Notes: generated from the letters alone by a model not told the origin. A stretch of DNA of 36,065 nucleotides from an uncultured Verrucomicrobiota bacterium (GCA_946482165.1 CAMLQS010000010.1:1-36065), one strand, 5' to 3'; counted from the first letter of the stretch, positions 8,670 to 16,784 are shown. Program-made: numbers and translations.

Positions 8670-8849
8670 TAGGCGCTGTCTTCAAAATAACCCGGTGCTT
8701 TGCCAGGGCCCTGCGGGTGAGACGGAAACCAAGCTGGGCCAGCGTTGCCCTCGGCGGCACGGGCCGTTGGCCCGCCTCCGCCTCGGTCGCCTTGGCCGAG
8801 CATGGTTTCCGCCTCACGAAGCATCGGTTTATTTTGAAGACAGCGCCTA
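8670..8849. mobile_element. 180-bp MITE-like palindromic element
   Basis: A perfect 21-bp terminal inverted repeat bounds the element: TAGGCGCTGTCTTCAAAATA(A) at 8670-8690 and its exact complement at 8829-8849. Inside, a second pair matches with one mismatch (GTGAGACGGAAACCA on the left, TGGTTTCCGCCTCAC on the right), and the arms stay related for about 60 nt apart from a roughly 17-nt insertion in the left arm. Both ends carry TA, consistent with a TA target duplication as made by IS630/Tc1 or some IS5-type transposases. No transposase fits inside. It lies in the 259-bp gap between two convergent genes, where it could also act as a bidirectional terminator. The rest of the gap shows nothing else. 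Confidence 0.72.
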
Positions 8850-8887
8850 AACCCGATCGCGCTTCCGCCGGGCGCATCCGATCACTC

Positions 8888-10159
8888 TCAGCTATACACC
8901 AGCAGACGAGGCCCGAGGGGATCGAGAATGTGGTGGTTCCGGATCTTGGAGATCGTCGCGGGATTGAGCGGCTGGCCCTCTCGCACGAGCAGAAGCCCGT
9001 GGGGGCTGTAGATTCCCGTGGCCAGAACCATGCCCGGGCGCAGTTCCTGGGGTTCGATTTCGCGCACCGGGCGAGGGAGGCTCTTCAGCCGTGTCGCGCT
9101 TAAAAACAGATGCACGGCGACGGGATCGAGGGCGTGGCCGGCCTCGCTTTGAATCGCGATGGCGGCGCGATCCTCCGGCAGTCCCGATTCCACGAACCAG
9201 ACCGCGGCGGCGAGACAGCGGGCGGCGCGCGGAATGGCCAGGCCGGCGGTTCCATCCGGGAAGCCCGCCCCGTCGAAACGCTCGTGATGGCTGCGGATCG
9301 TCTCGCCCAGCAGCGGACGGCTGTCGAGACAGGCGGCGAGGGTCTGGCTGTAGACCGGGTGATTGTGCAGGTTGGCGAGTTCCGTTTGGCTGAGCCGTTC
9401 CGATTTGGCGCGAAAATGATGCAGCGTGTCGCGGGGGGCGCCGATGAGCCCGAGATCGCATAGCCATGCCGCCGTTTTCAGCACCTCGCGTTCCTCCGGA
9501 TCGAGAAAATCGCCCGCCGCCGCCATCTGCTCCGCCACGGCGGCGATGGCGCGGGTCTGCTGCGCGAGCGCCGGGTCGAAGGTCGCGAGAATGCGGCAGC
9601 ATAGCTCGAGAGATCGGTCGTAACGACGCGCCATTTCGCGGGCGGATCGGTCAAGCTCGATGCGCTGGAGGTCGAGCCTGTCGATCTGCTCGCCGAGCTG
9701 GGCGTTCGCGGCGGCGAGACGTTGGTTCATCTCCGCCATCTCGTCCGCGAGCCGCTCGTTCTGCACGATCAGCTCGTGGCGGTTCACCGCGTTGCGCACG
9801 GTCGCGATCAGCTCTTCGCGCAGCCAGGGTTTCGCGATGAAGCGATAGATCTCCCCCTTGTTGATCGCGTCCACCAGCGTCGGCAGCGAGAGCATCGCCG
9901 TGATCAGCACCCGCGTCGCGCGAGGCTGGAGCCGCTGGCACTCCACGAGCAGATCCATGCCGGACATGCCCGGCATCAGATGGTCGGAGAGCACGACGGC
10001 GAATTCCCGCTCTCGGAGCAGACTGATCGCGTGCATCGGGTCGGGCGCGGCGAAGACGGCGAATCCCTGCCGCTCGAGCAATTCCTTAAGCGCGGCAAGG
10101 ACCCGCGGTTCGTCATCCACCACGAGCAGATTGCGCGAGGTTGGTTGGTCGGTGGGCAT
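8888..10159 (-). CDS. Response regulator: REC, coiled coil, degenerate HD-GYP-like output
   Basis: A 423-aa protein. The receiver (about 10-128) has LLVVDDE (Asp15, Asp16), phospho-acceptor Asp59 in VVLSDHLMPGMSG, Thr87 and Lys110 in RFIAKPW. A coiled coil follows (about 129-178). The output region (about 195-420) follows the HD-GYP order but reads CDLGLIG at 234-240 where active enzymes have HDIGKIG, and HHERFDGAGFPDG at 291-303 where they have HHExxDGxGYP. An upstream conserved His is replaced by QQTRAIA near 200-206. Loss of the HD histidine and the lysine suggests no c-di-GMP hydrolysis (inference), leaving binding or scaffolding. ATG 10159 is chosen; the frame reaches a TTG at 10216. It is divergent from flgB and convergent with the hybrid kinase. 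Confidence 0.88.
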   Translation of the reverse strand: MPTDQPTSRNLLVVDDEPRVLAALKELLERQGFAVFAAPDPMHAISLLREREFAVVLSDHLMPGMSGMDLLVECQRLQPRATRVLITAMLSLPTLVDAINKGEIYRFIAKPWLREELIATVRNAVNRHELIVQNERLADEMAEMNQRLAAANAQLGEQIDRLDLQRIELDRSAREMARRYDRSLELCCRILATFDPALAQQTRAIAAVAEQMAAAGDFLDPEEREVLKTAAWLCDLGLIGAPRDTLHHFRAKSERLSQTELANLHNHPVYSQTLAACLDSRPLLGETIRSHHERFDGAGFPDGTAGLAIPRAARCLAAAVWFVESGLPEDRAAIAIQSEAGHALDPVAVHLFLSATRLKSLPRPVREIEPQELRPGMVLATGIYSPHGLLLVREGQPLNPATISKIRNHHILDPLGPRLLVYS

Positions 10160-10319
10160 TGGAAGGTGGCGAAAACCGTCGGGCGACGAAGCCTCGTTGC
10201 CCTCATATCGGCGCAATTCCGAAAAAATGAAGGTGGAATGGCCGAGGACGAAAAAACACCGGCGCTCCCGGCAAATTTTTCCCGTCCCGATTTCGTGCGC
10301 GAGCCCGCCGCAGGGAGGA

Positions 10320-10397
10320 TCGGGAAGAAAATGATGAATAGATGGCTATCGAGCAGATACTTGCGGGAGCTCATGCGCGGATGGCATCCGCGGTGCA
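10320..10397 (+). promoter_or_regulatory. Promoter-like module before flgB (shared with flhB)
   Basis: In order: TCGGGAAGAAAAT (10320-10332), the inverted repeat ATAG-ATGG-CTAT (10338-10349), TTGCGGGA (10361-10368), ATGC (10373-10376) and TGGCATC-N5-TGCA (10382-10397). The same elements at the same spacings occur before flhB. TGGCA and TGC carry GG and GC spaced as in sigma-54 -24/-12 promoters, but the implied start would be only about 2 nt before the flgB ATG at 10410. TGGCATC is here also the heart of a palindrome, CGCGGATG-G-CATCCGCG (10376-10392). The rest of the 250-bp gap (10160-10319) shows nothing I can name. Confidence 0.5.
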
Positions 10398-10409
10398 TTT
10401 GCGGGGGGC

Positions 10410-10805
10410 ATGATCGAGCCCGTCGCGAACAACGCCAACTACCAGTTGGCCCGGAAGCTTCTCGATGCCTCCGTGCTTCGCCACGAGGCCATCGCCAGCA
10501 ACATCGCGAACGTCGAGACGCCGGGTTACCGCCGCGTCGATCTCGCGCCCGATTTTCAGAGCGCCCTCCGCGCCCAGTTCGCGAGCGGCGCGCCTCCCGC
10601 CGCCGGCGCCGTCGCCGCCTTGAAACCCCATCTCGGGCCGGACGCCTCCGTGCGCTCGGTGCGCGCCGATGGCAACAGCGTCGAGCTCGAGAACGAGCTG
10701 TTCGCCTTAAGCCGGAACCGCGTCGAGCACGACTTCCTCACCGATCTGGTCAGCAACAACATCAAGCACCTTCGCGTCGCGATCAGCGGCCGCGTCGGTT
10801 CGTGA
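10410..10805 (+). CDS. flgB: Flagellar proximal rod protein FlgB
   Basis: A 131-aa rod protein that assembles in the periplasm on the MS-ring/FliE base after export through the flagellar type III apparatus. The N-terminal rod signature is clear: LRHEAIASNIANVETPGYRR, followed by VDLAPDF. The C-terminal helix ends ENELFALSRNRVEHDFLTDL VSNN, as in FlgB, which normally carries NxVDxxxEM-like residues here. Length is normal. No signal peptide is present, as expected for an export substrate. It is the first gene of the flagellar cluster. The start is preceded by GCGGGGGGC, which sits too close to the ATG to be a standard Shine-Dalgarno sequence. flgC follows after 25 bp. Confidence 0.96.
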   Translation: MIEPVANNANYQLARKLLDASVLRHEAIASNIANVETPGYRRVDLAPDFQSALRAQFASGAPPAAGAVAALKPHLGPDASVRSVRADGNSVELENELFALSRNRVEHDFLTDLVSNNIKHLRVAISGRVGS

Positions 10806-10830
10806 GAAAACCTCCGCCTTCCCTGCCGCC

Positions 10831-11253
10831 ATGGACATTCTTTCCGGTATCGCCGCCACCAGCGGAGCACTCAACGCGCAGCGCACGCGTCTCGACTTCA
10901 TCGCCCAGAACATCGCCAACGCCCACACGACGCGCGGTCCCGACGGCCGGCCCTTCCAGCGGCAGATCGTGAGCTTCGAGAGCGAACTCGTCCGCGCCGG
11001 CGACGTCGTCGGCGGCGCGGGGCTCTCGGGCGTGCGAGTCGCCGAGGTGCGGCGCGATCCGACCCCGGGGCAACGCATCCACGATCCCGGCCATCCCGAC
11101 GCCGACGAGCAGGGCATGGTCACGCTTTCCAACGTCAACCTCGCCTACGAGATGGTCGACCTCATCACCGCATCCCGCGCCTACGAGGCCAACCTGGCCG
11201 TCGCCAAGAACGCCCGCCAGATGGCGCTCAAGACCCTCGAGATCGGCAAGTAG
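10831..11253 (+). CDS. flgC: Flagellar proximal rod protein FlgC
   Basis: A 140-aa rod component. The N-terminus MDILSGIAATSGALNAQRTR is followed by IAQNIANAHTTRGPDGRPF (rod/hook family motif with the usual NIANA.T). The mid-part GVRVAEVRRDPTPGQRIHDP GHPDAD is characteristic of FlgC, with the P.YDPGHPDA box, and the C-terminus MVDLITASRAYEANLAVAKN is the family coiled coil. It forms the rod with FlgB, FlgF and FlgG. The leader is CCTGCCGCC just before ATG, without Shine-Dalgarno sequence. The gene lies between flgB (25 bp) and fliE (24 bp). Confidence 0.97.
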   Translation: MDILSGIAATSGALNAQRTRLDFIAQNIANAHTTRGPDGRPFQRQIVSFESELVRAGDVVGGAGLSGVRVAEVRRDPTPGQRIHDPGHPDADEQGMVTLSNVNLAYEMVDLITASRAYEANLAVAKNARQMALKTLEIGK

Positions 11254-11277
11254 CGCGCCCCCGTCCCGCCCCATTCC

Positions 11278-11610
11278 ATGAGCCCGCTCGGCCCCGCCAC
11301 CTCGATCCAGCCCGGCGCCCTCCGTCCCGCGTGGGAGGTGTCGCCGTTGCGCGATTCGCCCGCGTCGCGCGCTCCGTCCTCCGCGCCGGCCGGCGGCTTC
11401 GGGCAGGTGTTGGAGAACATGGTCTCGGGCGTGGAGGAGCGCCAGGCCGAGGCCGCGAAGGTGACGCGCTCCGTGCTCCTCGGAGACAATCCAAACCTGC
11501 ATCAGAGCGTGATCGCGATGCAGGAGGCCTCCGTCGCCTTCAGCCTCATGGTCGAGGTGCGCAACAAGGTCGTTGAGTCCTACCAGGAGCTCATGCGCAT
11601 GCCCGTCTGA
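11278..11610 (+). CDS. fliE: Hook-basal body complex protein FliE
   Basis: A 110-aa protein that joins the MS-ring to the rod. The first 40 residues are Pro/Ser/Ala-rich and poorly conserved. From about residue 38 the family signature appears: GGFGQVLENMVSGVEERQAE, then LGDNPNLHQSVIAMQEASVA and FSLMVEVRNKVVESYQELMR MPV, which corresponds to the classic DLHxVMIAxQKAxxSF...VRNKLVxAYQEIMRMQV ending. Typical length and position directly after flgC. A 75-bp gap to fliF is GC-rich and contains no clear signal. Confidence 0.96.
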   Translation: MSPLGPATSIQPGALRPAWEVSPLRDSPASRAPSSAPAGGFGQVLENMVSGVEERQAEAAKVTRSVLLGDNPNLHQSVIAMQEASVAFSLMVEVRNKVVESYQELMRMPV

Positions 11611-11685
11611 TTTCCTCGATCGATCTTTCGCCTTCTCGTTCCACGCCGTCATCCGCCCCGGCCTCCCGCCTGCATCGTCCCCTTC

Positions 11686-13263
11686 ATGAAAACGTTCGCC
11701 CAATCGCTGCTTTCGCTGTGGCGTCAGCTTGGACTCAACCAGCGCGTTTCCCTCGTCGTCTCCGCGCTCGCGGTCTTGCTCGTCATGGTGGGGCTCGTGG
11801 TCTGGTCGCGGCAGCCCGACTACCAACTGCTCTACGGGCGCCTGTCCGAAAAGGACGCCGCGGCCATCGTCTCCTCGCTTCAGGCTCAGGGCGTCCGCCA
11901 TCGGGTGGGGCAGGGCGGCGCCTCCGTCTACGTCCCGAGCGATCAGGTTCACCGCCTGCGCATGGAGCTCGCGGGCAAGGGCCTGCCCGGCGGCGAGGGC
12001 GTGGGCTTTGAAATATTCGACAAGGGACAGTTCGGCTTGAGCGACTTCGTCCAGCGGACCAACTACAACCGCGCCATCCAGGGCGAACTCGCCCGCACCA
12101 TCGCCCAGCTCGACGGCGTGGCCTCCGCCCGCGTGATGATCGTCCAGCCCGAGAACCGTCTTCTCCTCACGGAGCAGGGCGTGAAGCCCACCGCTTCCGT
12201 TTTCGTGGAGGTGCGCAACCGGCTCGAGGCCGAGGCGGTCAACTCCATCCGCCACCTCGTGGCCAATTCCGTGCAAGGCCTCGCCCCCGACTCCGTCGCG
12301 GTCGTGGACCAGCGAGGCCGGGTGCTTTCCACCGAGCTCAAGGAGGACCCGCTGCTCGGCTCCGCCTCCAGCCTCATACGCTACCGCCAGCAGGTGGAGG
12401 ACTACTTCGCGAAAAAGATCGAGACCATGCTCGAACCCGTTCTCGGCCCCGGTCAGGCGATCGTGCGCGTCTCCGCCGAGATCGACAACGAGGGCGCCGT
12501 CCTTACCGAAGAGCGCTTCGATCCCGACAGCGCCGTCATTCGCACGCAGTCCAACACCGAGGACAGCAACAGCAGCACCGAGCAACGCCGCGGCGGTCTC
12601 ACCGGCGTCGCCGCCAACACCCCCGGCGCGCCCGCCGACGCCGCCGCCAAGGAGAACGAGCGCCCGAGCGTGGCCAATTCCCAGAACCGGAAAAACGCGA
12701 GCGTCACCTACGAGATCAACCGCACCACCTCCAGCATCCGTCGCAATCCCGGCGGCATCAAGTCGCTCACCGCCGCCGTCATCGTCGCCTCCCGCCCCGC
12801 GGAATCCGCCGACACGCCCGCTGCGCCGCGCACGCCCGCCGAGCTCGAGGCGCTCCGCCGCGTCGTCGTCAACGCCCTCGGCCTCCGGGTGTCTTCCGGC
12901 CAGTCTATCGATGACATCGTGAGTTTGCAGGAAACGGCTTTCCGCCCGCCGGCCATCGACTCGCGCATCGAAACCCTCGTCTCCGAGACCCGGGTCCAGA
13001 GCTGGATCGAAACCGCCTCGCGCTATGTCGCCGTGGCCGTCGCGCTCGGCGCGTTCTTCCTCTTCTACCGCACGCTACGGCGGCAACGGCCCGAGCCCGT
13101 GCCCGTCGAGCTCCTCGCCGCCGCCTCCGCCGGTCGCAATGGCAAGCATCCCGCGGGCCTGTCCGGCGCACCCACTCCCGAACTCCTCAACGAACTCATC
13201 CGCCAGAAACCCGCCAATGTCGGCAACGCCCTCCGCGACTGGGTCGCGGCCAAGGGCAACTGA
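11686..13263 (+). CDS. fliF: Flagellar MS-ring protein FliF
   Basis: A 525-aa inner-membrane ring protein on which the switch, rod and export apparatus are built. Membrane segment 1 is at about 21-40 (VSLVVSALAVLLVMVGLVVW). It is followed by the periplasmic ring-building motifs with YQLLYGRLSEKDAAAIVSSL, VHRLRMELAGKGLPGGEGVG FE and TNYNRAIQGELARTIAQLDG VASARV. Membrane segment 2 is at about 445-464. The last 30 residues (PELLNELIRQKPANVGNALR DWV) match the FliG-binding tail. The mid-region (about 280-345) is Ser/Asn/Ala-rich and probably disordered. Length is close to family average. The leader CATCGTCCCCTTC has no Shine-Dalgarno sequence; fliG follows after 11 bp. Confidence 0.97.
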   Translation: MKTFAQSLLSLWRQLGLNQRVSLVVSALAVLLVMVGLVVWSRQPDYQLLYGRLSEKDAAAIVSSLQAQGVRHRVGQGGASVYVPSDQVHRLRMELAGKGLPGGEGVGFEIFDKGQFGLSDFVQRTNYNRAIQGELARTIAQLDGVASARVMIVQPENRLLLTEQGVKPTASVFVEVRNRLEAEAVNSIRHLVANSVQGLAPDSVAVVDQRGRVLSTELKEDPLLGSASSLIRYRQQVEDYFAKKIETMLEPVLGPGQAIVRVSAEIDNEGAVLTEERFDPDSAVIRTQSNTEDSNSSTEQRRGGLTGVAANTPGAPADAAAKENERPSVANSQNRKNASVTYEINRTTSSIRRNPGGIKSLTAAVIVASRPAESADTPAAPRTPAELEALRRVVVNALGLRVSSGQSIDDIVSLQETAFRPPAIDSRIETLVSETRVQSWIETASRYVAVAVALGAFFLFYRTLRRQRPEPVPVELLAAASAGRNGKHPAGLSGAPTPELLNELIRQKPANVGNALRDWVAAKGN

Positions 13264-13274
13264 GCAACCTTCCC

Positions 13275-14300
13275 ATGGCCGATCTCTCCTACGCGCAACT
13301 TTCCCGCCTGCAAAAGCTGGCCGCTTTTCTGATCGTCATCGGTCCGGATGCCGCCGCCGCGCTCATGCGGCATTTTGGCGACGCCGAGGTCGAGGCCGTT
13401 TGCCGGGAGATGAACCAGACGCCGGTCGTCACCGAGGCCACTCGCGTCGCCGTGCTCGACGAGTTCGGCTCCATCGTCGGCGACAGCCTCGGCTGCACGC
13501 TCGGCGGCCTCGACTACACGCGCCGCGCGCTCGAACTCGCGCGAGGCGAGCACAAGGCGGGACGTCTGCTGGACCGCGTGGGCGCCGCGCAGCCGGCCGC
13601 CGCGTCGTCGGAATTGATGGCGGAGCTCGGCGAGATGGAGGGCAGGCAAATCCACAATCTGCTCAAGGACGAGCAACCTCAGACGATCGCCTTCGTCCTC
13701 TCCCATCTTGTTCCCGTCAAGAGCGCCGAGGTCTTCCTGTTGTTCACCGCGGAGCTTCGCGAGGAGATCGCCGAACGTCTCGGCACCATCGAAAGCACGC
13801 CTCGCGACCTCGTCCCTCTCATCCTGCGCAACCTCTCCCGCCACGTTTCCGGCAAGCCTGCCCGGAGCTACCAGTCGAGCGGCGGCGTGCGCTCCGTCGC
13901 CGCCCTGCTCAACGCCGTCGACAAGGAATGCTCGAAGCAGGTCCTGCGTCGCCTCGAGGAGCGCAACTCCGCCCTTGGCGTCGCCGTGCGCCGGAAGATG
14001 TTCAGTTTCGACGACATCGGCCGCCTCTCGCGCGGCGACTTGCAACGAGTGTTGCGCGAAGTCGACTCCACGCAGCTCGCGGTCGCGATGAAGCCGGCCG
14101 GCGAGGCGCTTCGTGAAACGATCTACGGCGCCATCTCGAAACGGGCCGCCGAGACCCTGCGCGACGAGGTCGGCATGCTGGGCTCCGTCAAATTCAAGGA
14201 AATCGAAGCCGCGCAGGACGCCGTCATCGAGGTCGTCCGCCGCCTCGAGGACGAGGGGGCGATCAGCCTCGATGCCGACGAGGGCTCCGCGCCCGCCTGA
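13275..14300 (+). CDS. fliG: Flagellar motor switch protein FliG
   Basis: A 341-aa C-ring protein that couples stator torque to the MS-ring. FliG_N contains LQKLAAFLIVIGPDAAAALM RHFGDAEVE; the middle domain has LLKDEQPQTIAFVLSHLVPV (family EHPQTIALILSHL). FliG_C has VRRKMFSFDDIGRLSRGDLQ RVLREVDSTQLAVAMK and ISKRAAETLRDEVGMLGSVK, keeping the charged torque helix pattern. Length matches the family. The 66-bp gap to fliH contains no obvious regulatory signal. Confidence 0.97.
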   Translation: MADLSYAQLSRLQKLAAFLIVIGPDAAAALMRHFGDAEVEAVCREMNQTPVVTEATRVAVLDEFGSIVGDSLGCTLGGLDYTRRALELARGEHKAGRLLDRVGAAQPAAASSELMAELGEMEGRQIHNLLKDEQPQTIAFVLSHLVPVKSAEVFLLFTAELREEIAERLGTIESTPRDLVPLILRNLSRHVSGKPARSYQSSGGVRSVAALLNAVDKECSKQVLRRLEERNSALGVAVRRKMFSFDDIGRLSRGDLQRVLREVDSTQLAVAMKPAGEALRETIYGAISKRAAETLRDEVGMLGSVKFKEIEAAQDAVIEVVRRLEDEGAISLDADEGSAPA

Positions 14301-14366
14301 CGACTCCGCCGCCCTTTTCGCATCGACCATTCGAAATATCGGACCGCTCCCGCAACCCGGACACCC

Positions 14367-14948
14367 ATGGCCCTGCATCGCGAAGTCGTCTCCTTTGATC
14401 GTCCGCTCGTCGCGGTGCGCACCGCCTGCGCGCCCCTCGAATACACCGCGGCGGACCTAGTCGTCGCGCGCAGCGAGGGGTATCGGGATGGCGGAGACGC
14501 CGCCCGCGCCTTCACCGACCAGCAGATCGTCGAGCTCCGCGCCGAGATGCAGGAGTTGCAGCGGGGAATTTTCCAGAGCCTGTCCTCCGCGCATGAGGAG
14601 CTCGCCGGGCAGGTCCGCGCCGCGCTTCCCTCGCTTGCCGTCGAGATCGGCCAGCGCCTCCTCGCCGGCCTCGTCCCTCCGCCGGAGCTCGTCGAGCGAC
14701 TTTGCCGCGAGGCTCTCGATCAACTCTATCCGGAACGCGCCGGCCTCGAACTCGTCGTCGGCCCCCGCGACGCCGCCGTCCTCGAGCGCCTCGTGCCGCC
14801 GTGGCGGGTGCATTTCACCGATCTCCGGGTCACCGTGGACGACACCCTGAACCCGGGCGATTGCCTCGTTCGCAGCCGCTTCGGCGTCACCGACGCGCGC
14901 ACCTCCTCCAAACTCGCCGCCCTCAAGCAGGAGCTCCTCGACGCATGA
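14367..14948 (+). CDS. fliH: Flagellar assembly protein FliH (export ATPase regulator)
   Basis: A 193-aa protein in the fliG-fliI slot. The N-terminal part is variable, a helical segment at about 45-75 (DQQIVELRAEMQELQRGIFQ) fits the FliH coiled coil, and the C-terminal half holds LPSLAVEIGQRLLAGLVPPP, ELVERLCREALDQL, LELVVGPRDAAVLE and VTVDDTLNPGDCLVRSRFGV TDA. The last corresponds to the family D..L..GDC.VE...G.IDA box. FliH dimers bind FliI and hold it at the export gate. Sequence identity of the N-terminus is low, so the call relies on the C-terminal domain plus gene order. No Shine-Dalgarno sequence precedes the ATG. Confidence 0.9.
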   Translation: MALHREVVSFDRPLVAVRTACAPLEYTAADLVVARSEGYRDGGDAARAFTDQQIVELRAEMQELQRGIFQSLSSAHEELAGQVRAALPSLAVEIGQRLLAGLVPPPELVERLCREALDQLYPERAGLELVVGPRDAAVLERLVPPWRVHFTDLRVTVDDTLNPGDCLVRSRFGVTDARTSSKLAALKQELLDA

Positions 14949-15003
14949 GTCCGTTGTTCTTTCCCCGCCGTCGCTCCTCCGGCCGCCGTCCGCGCCCTTG
15001 CCC

Positions 15004-16332
15004 ATGAAACCCGACGTCGCCGATTTCGTCGCCACGCTCCGCAGCCAGGTCAGGCATGCGCCGGCTTTGCGGCGCCTCGGCCGCGTCACCGCGGTCACCG
15101 GCCTGATCATCGAGTCCGAGGGTCCCAACGTCGGGCTCGGCGAGCTTTGCCTCCTCCATTCCGAACGGGAAGACTTCGAGGTGCTGGCCGAGGTGGTCGG
15201 CTTTCGCGGGGAGCGCGTTCTCCTCATGCCGCTCGGCGACACGGGAGGACTGCACTCCGGGTGCGCCGTCGCCGCCTGCGACCGCCCGCCGATGCCGCTC
15301 CCGGGCCCCGCCTTGCTCGGCCGAGTGTTCGACGCCCTCGGGCGGCCTTTCGACGAGCGCGGCCCCGTGCCGGTGCATCGCGCCCCCGGCGGCGCGGCCA
15401 GGCCGCCGCATCCGCTCCGTCGCCGTCGCATCCGGGAATTGTTTCCCACCGGCGTCCGCGCCCTCGACGTGTTCACGCCATTCGGCCGGGGGCAGCGTCT
15501 CGGCCTCTTCGCCGGCTCCGGCGTCGGCAAGTCCACGCTGCTCGGCATGATCGCCCGCTCCGCCCCGGCCGACGTGGTTGTCATCGCGCTCGTCGGCGAG
15601 CGCGGCCGCGAGGTGCGCGAGTTTCTGGAAAAGGACCTCGGCCCCGAGGGCCTCGCCCGTTCCGTCGTCGTCGTCGCCACCTCCGACACGCCCGCGCCCC
15701 TTCGCCTGCGCGCCGCCACGACCGCGACTTCGATCGCCGAGGGGTATCGCGACGCCGGCAAAAATGTCCTCCTGCTCATGGACTCCGTGACGCGCTTCGC
15801 CATGGCGCAGCGGGAAATCGGACTCGCCATCGGCGAGCCGCCCGCCACCCGCGGCTACACGCCTTCGGTCTTCGCCCTGCTGCCCCGCCTCCTCGAGCGC
15901 GCCGGGGCGGGGGAGAACGGCGCCATCACCGCCCTTTACACCGTGCTCGTCGAGGGCGACGACATGAACGAGCCCGTCGCCGACACCGTGCGCGGTATCC
16001 TCGACGGACACGTCGTCCTTTCCCGCGCGCTCGCCCACGCGAACCATTATCCCGCGATCGACGTGCTCGAAAGCGTGTCGCGTCTCACGCGCGACATCTG
16101 CGCGCCGGACGAGGTGGACCTTGCCGCAAGAGCCCGCGAGCACCTCGCGTTGTTCAAAAAAAACGAGGACCTCATCACGGTCGGCGCGTATCAGGCCGGG
16201 GCGAGCGCCGAGCTCGACCGCGCCGTGGGGCTGAACCCCGGCCTGCGCGCCTTTCTTCGCCAGCCGGTGCACGAAGCCACCCCGCGCGCCGACTCCTACC
16301 GGCGCCTCCGCGAACTGCTGGGAAAATCATGA
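15004..16332 (+). CDS. fliI: Flagellum-specific export ATPase FliI
   Basis: A 442-aa AAA+/F1-beta-like ATPase that releases chaperones and unfolds export substrates. Walker A is GLFAGSGVGKSTLLGMIARS with Lys176, Walker B is NVLLLMDSVTRFAMAQREIG, followed by the type III ATPase signature LAIGEPPATRGYTPSVFALL PRLLERAG. ALVGERGREVREFLEKDLG is also typical. The ATG at 15004 is preferred over an in-frame TTG two codons earlier. The stop codon overlaps the fliJ ATG (ATGA at 16329-16332), implying translational coupling. Confidence 0.98.
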   Translation: MKPDVADFVATLRSQVRHAPALRRLGRVTAVTGLIIESEGPNVGLGELCLLHSEREDFEVLAEVVGFRGERVLLMPLGDTGGLHSGCAVAACDRPPMPLPGPALLGRVFDALGRPFDERGPVPVHRAPGGAARPPHPLRRRRIRELFPTGVRALDVFTPFGRGQRLGLFAGSGVGKSTLLGMIARSAPADVVVIALVGERGREVREFLEKDLGPEGLARSVVVVATSDTPAPLRLRAATTATSIAEGYRDAGKNVLLLMDSVTRFAMAQREIGLAIGEPPATRGYTPSVFALLPRLLERAGAGENGAITALYTVLVEGDDMNEPVADTVRGILDGHVVLSRALAHANHYPAIDVLESVSRLTRDICAPDEVDLAARAREHLALFKKNEDLITVGAYQAGASAELDRAVGLNPGLRAFLRQPVHEATPRADSYRRLRELLGKS

Positions 16333-16784
16333 AACGCTTTCGCTTCCGTCTCGAATCGATCCTCGGCCTGCGGGCCGTCGCGGAGCGCGCGGCGTTCGAG
16401 CGCTTCGCCGCCTCGCGCCGGCAACTCGCGTCCATCGCCGCCGAGCTCCACGCCGCCGAGGCCCGCCGGGACGCTCTCGCCGAGGCGCTCGCCGCGTCCC
16501 GCGCCGGCTCCTTCCGCCCGTCGATGCAGGCGGCCGGACACCTCGCCTTGCAGGATGCGGAGCGGGCCGGGAAAGAGGCCGCGCGCCGCCACGCCGAGGC
16601 GCTTGCCGCAAGCGAACGCGCCCGCGAGGAGTGGCTCGTCGCGCGCCGCCGGCTCGGGGTGATCGAGCGTCTCGGCGAGCGCGCCCGCCGGATCCATCGC
16701 GAAACGGCCGAGAAGGCCGAACAAGCATTGCTCGACGAACTCGCCTCGATCGCGGCCGCCCGCTCATCCCTTCGCTCCGCATGA
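16329..16784 (+). CDS. fliJ: Flagellar export chaperone-escort protein FliJ
   Basis: A 151-aa coiled-coil protein beginning KRFRFRLESILGLRAVAERA, which matches the FliJ opening F.F.LE.LL.LR...E. The rest is Ala/Arg/Glu-rich helix (AAELHAAEARRDALAEAL and onwards). It works with FliI and FliH and contacts the FlhA ring. Its ATG overlaps the fliI stop by 4 nt, and its stop overlaps the ATG of the next gene, so fliI, fliJ and the next gene are probably coupled. Sequence similarity in FliJ is always low, so the assignment leans on the N-terminal pattern and position. Confidence 0.88.
   Translation: MKRFRFRLESILGLRAVAERAAFERFAASRRQLASIAAELHAAEARRDALAEALAASRAGSFRPSMQAAGHLALQDAERAGKEAARRHAEALAASERAREEWLVARRRLGVIERLGERARRIHRETAEKAEQALLDELASIAAARSSLRSA

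Noticed and set aside
8670..8849. Small ORFs across the MITE-like element
   Set aside because: The frames read through the palindromic arms and match no family; they are by-products of the inverted repeat.
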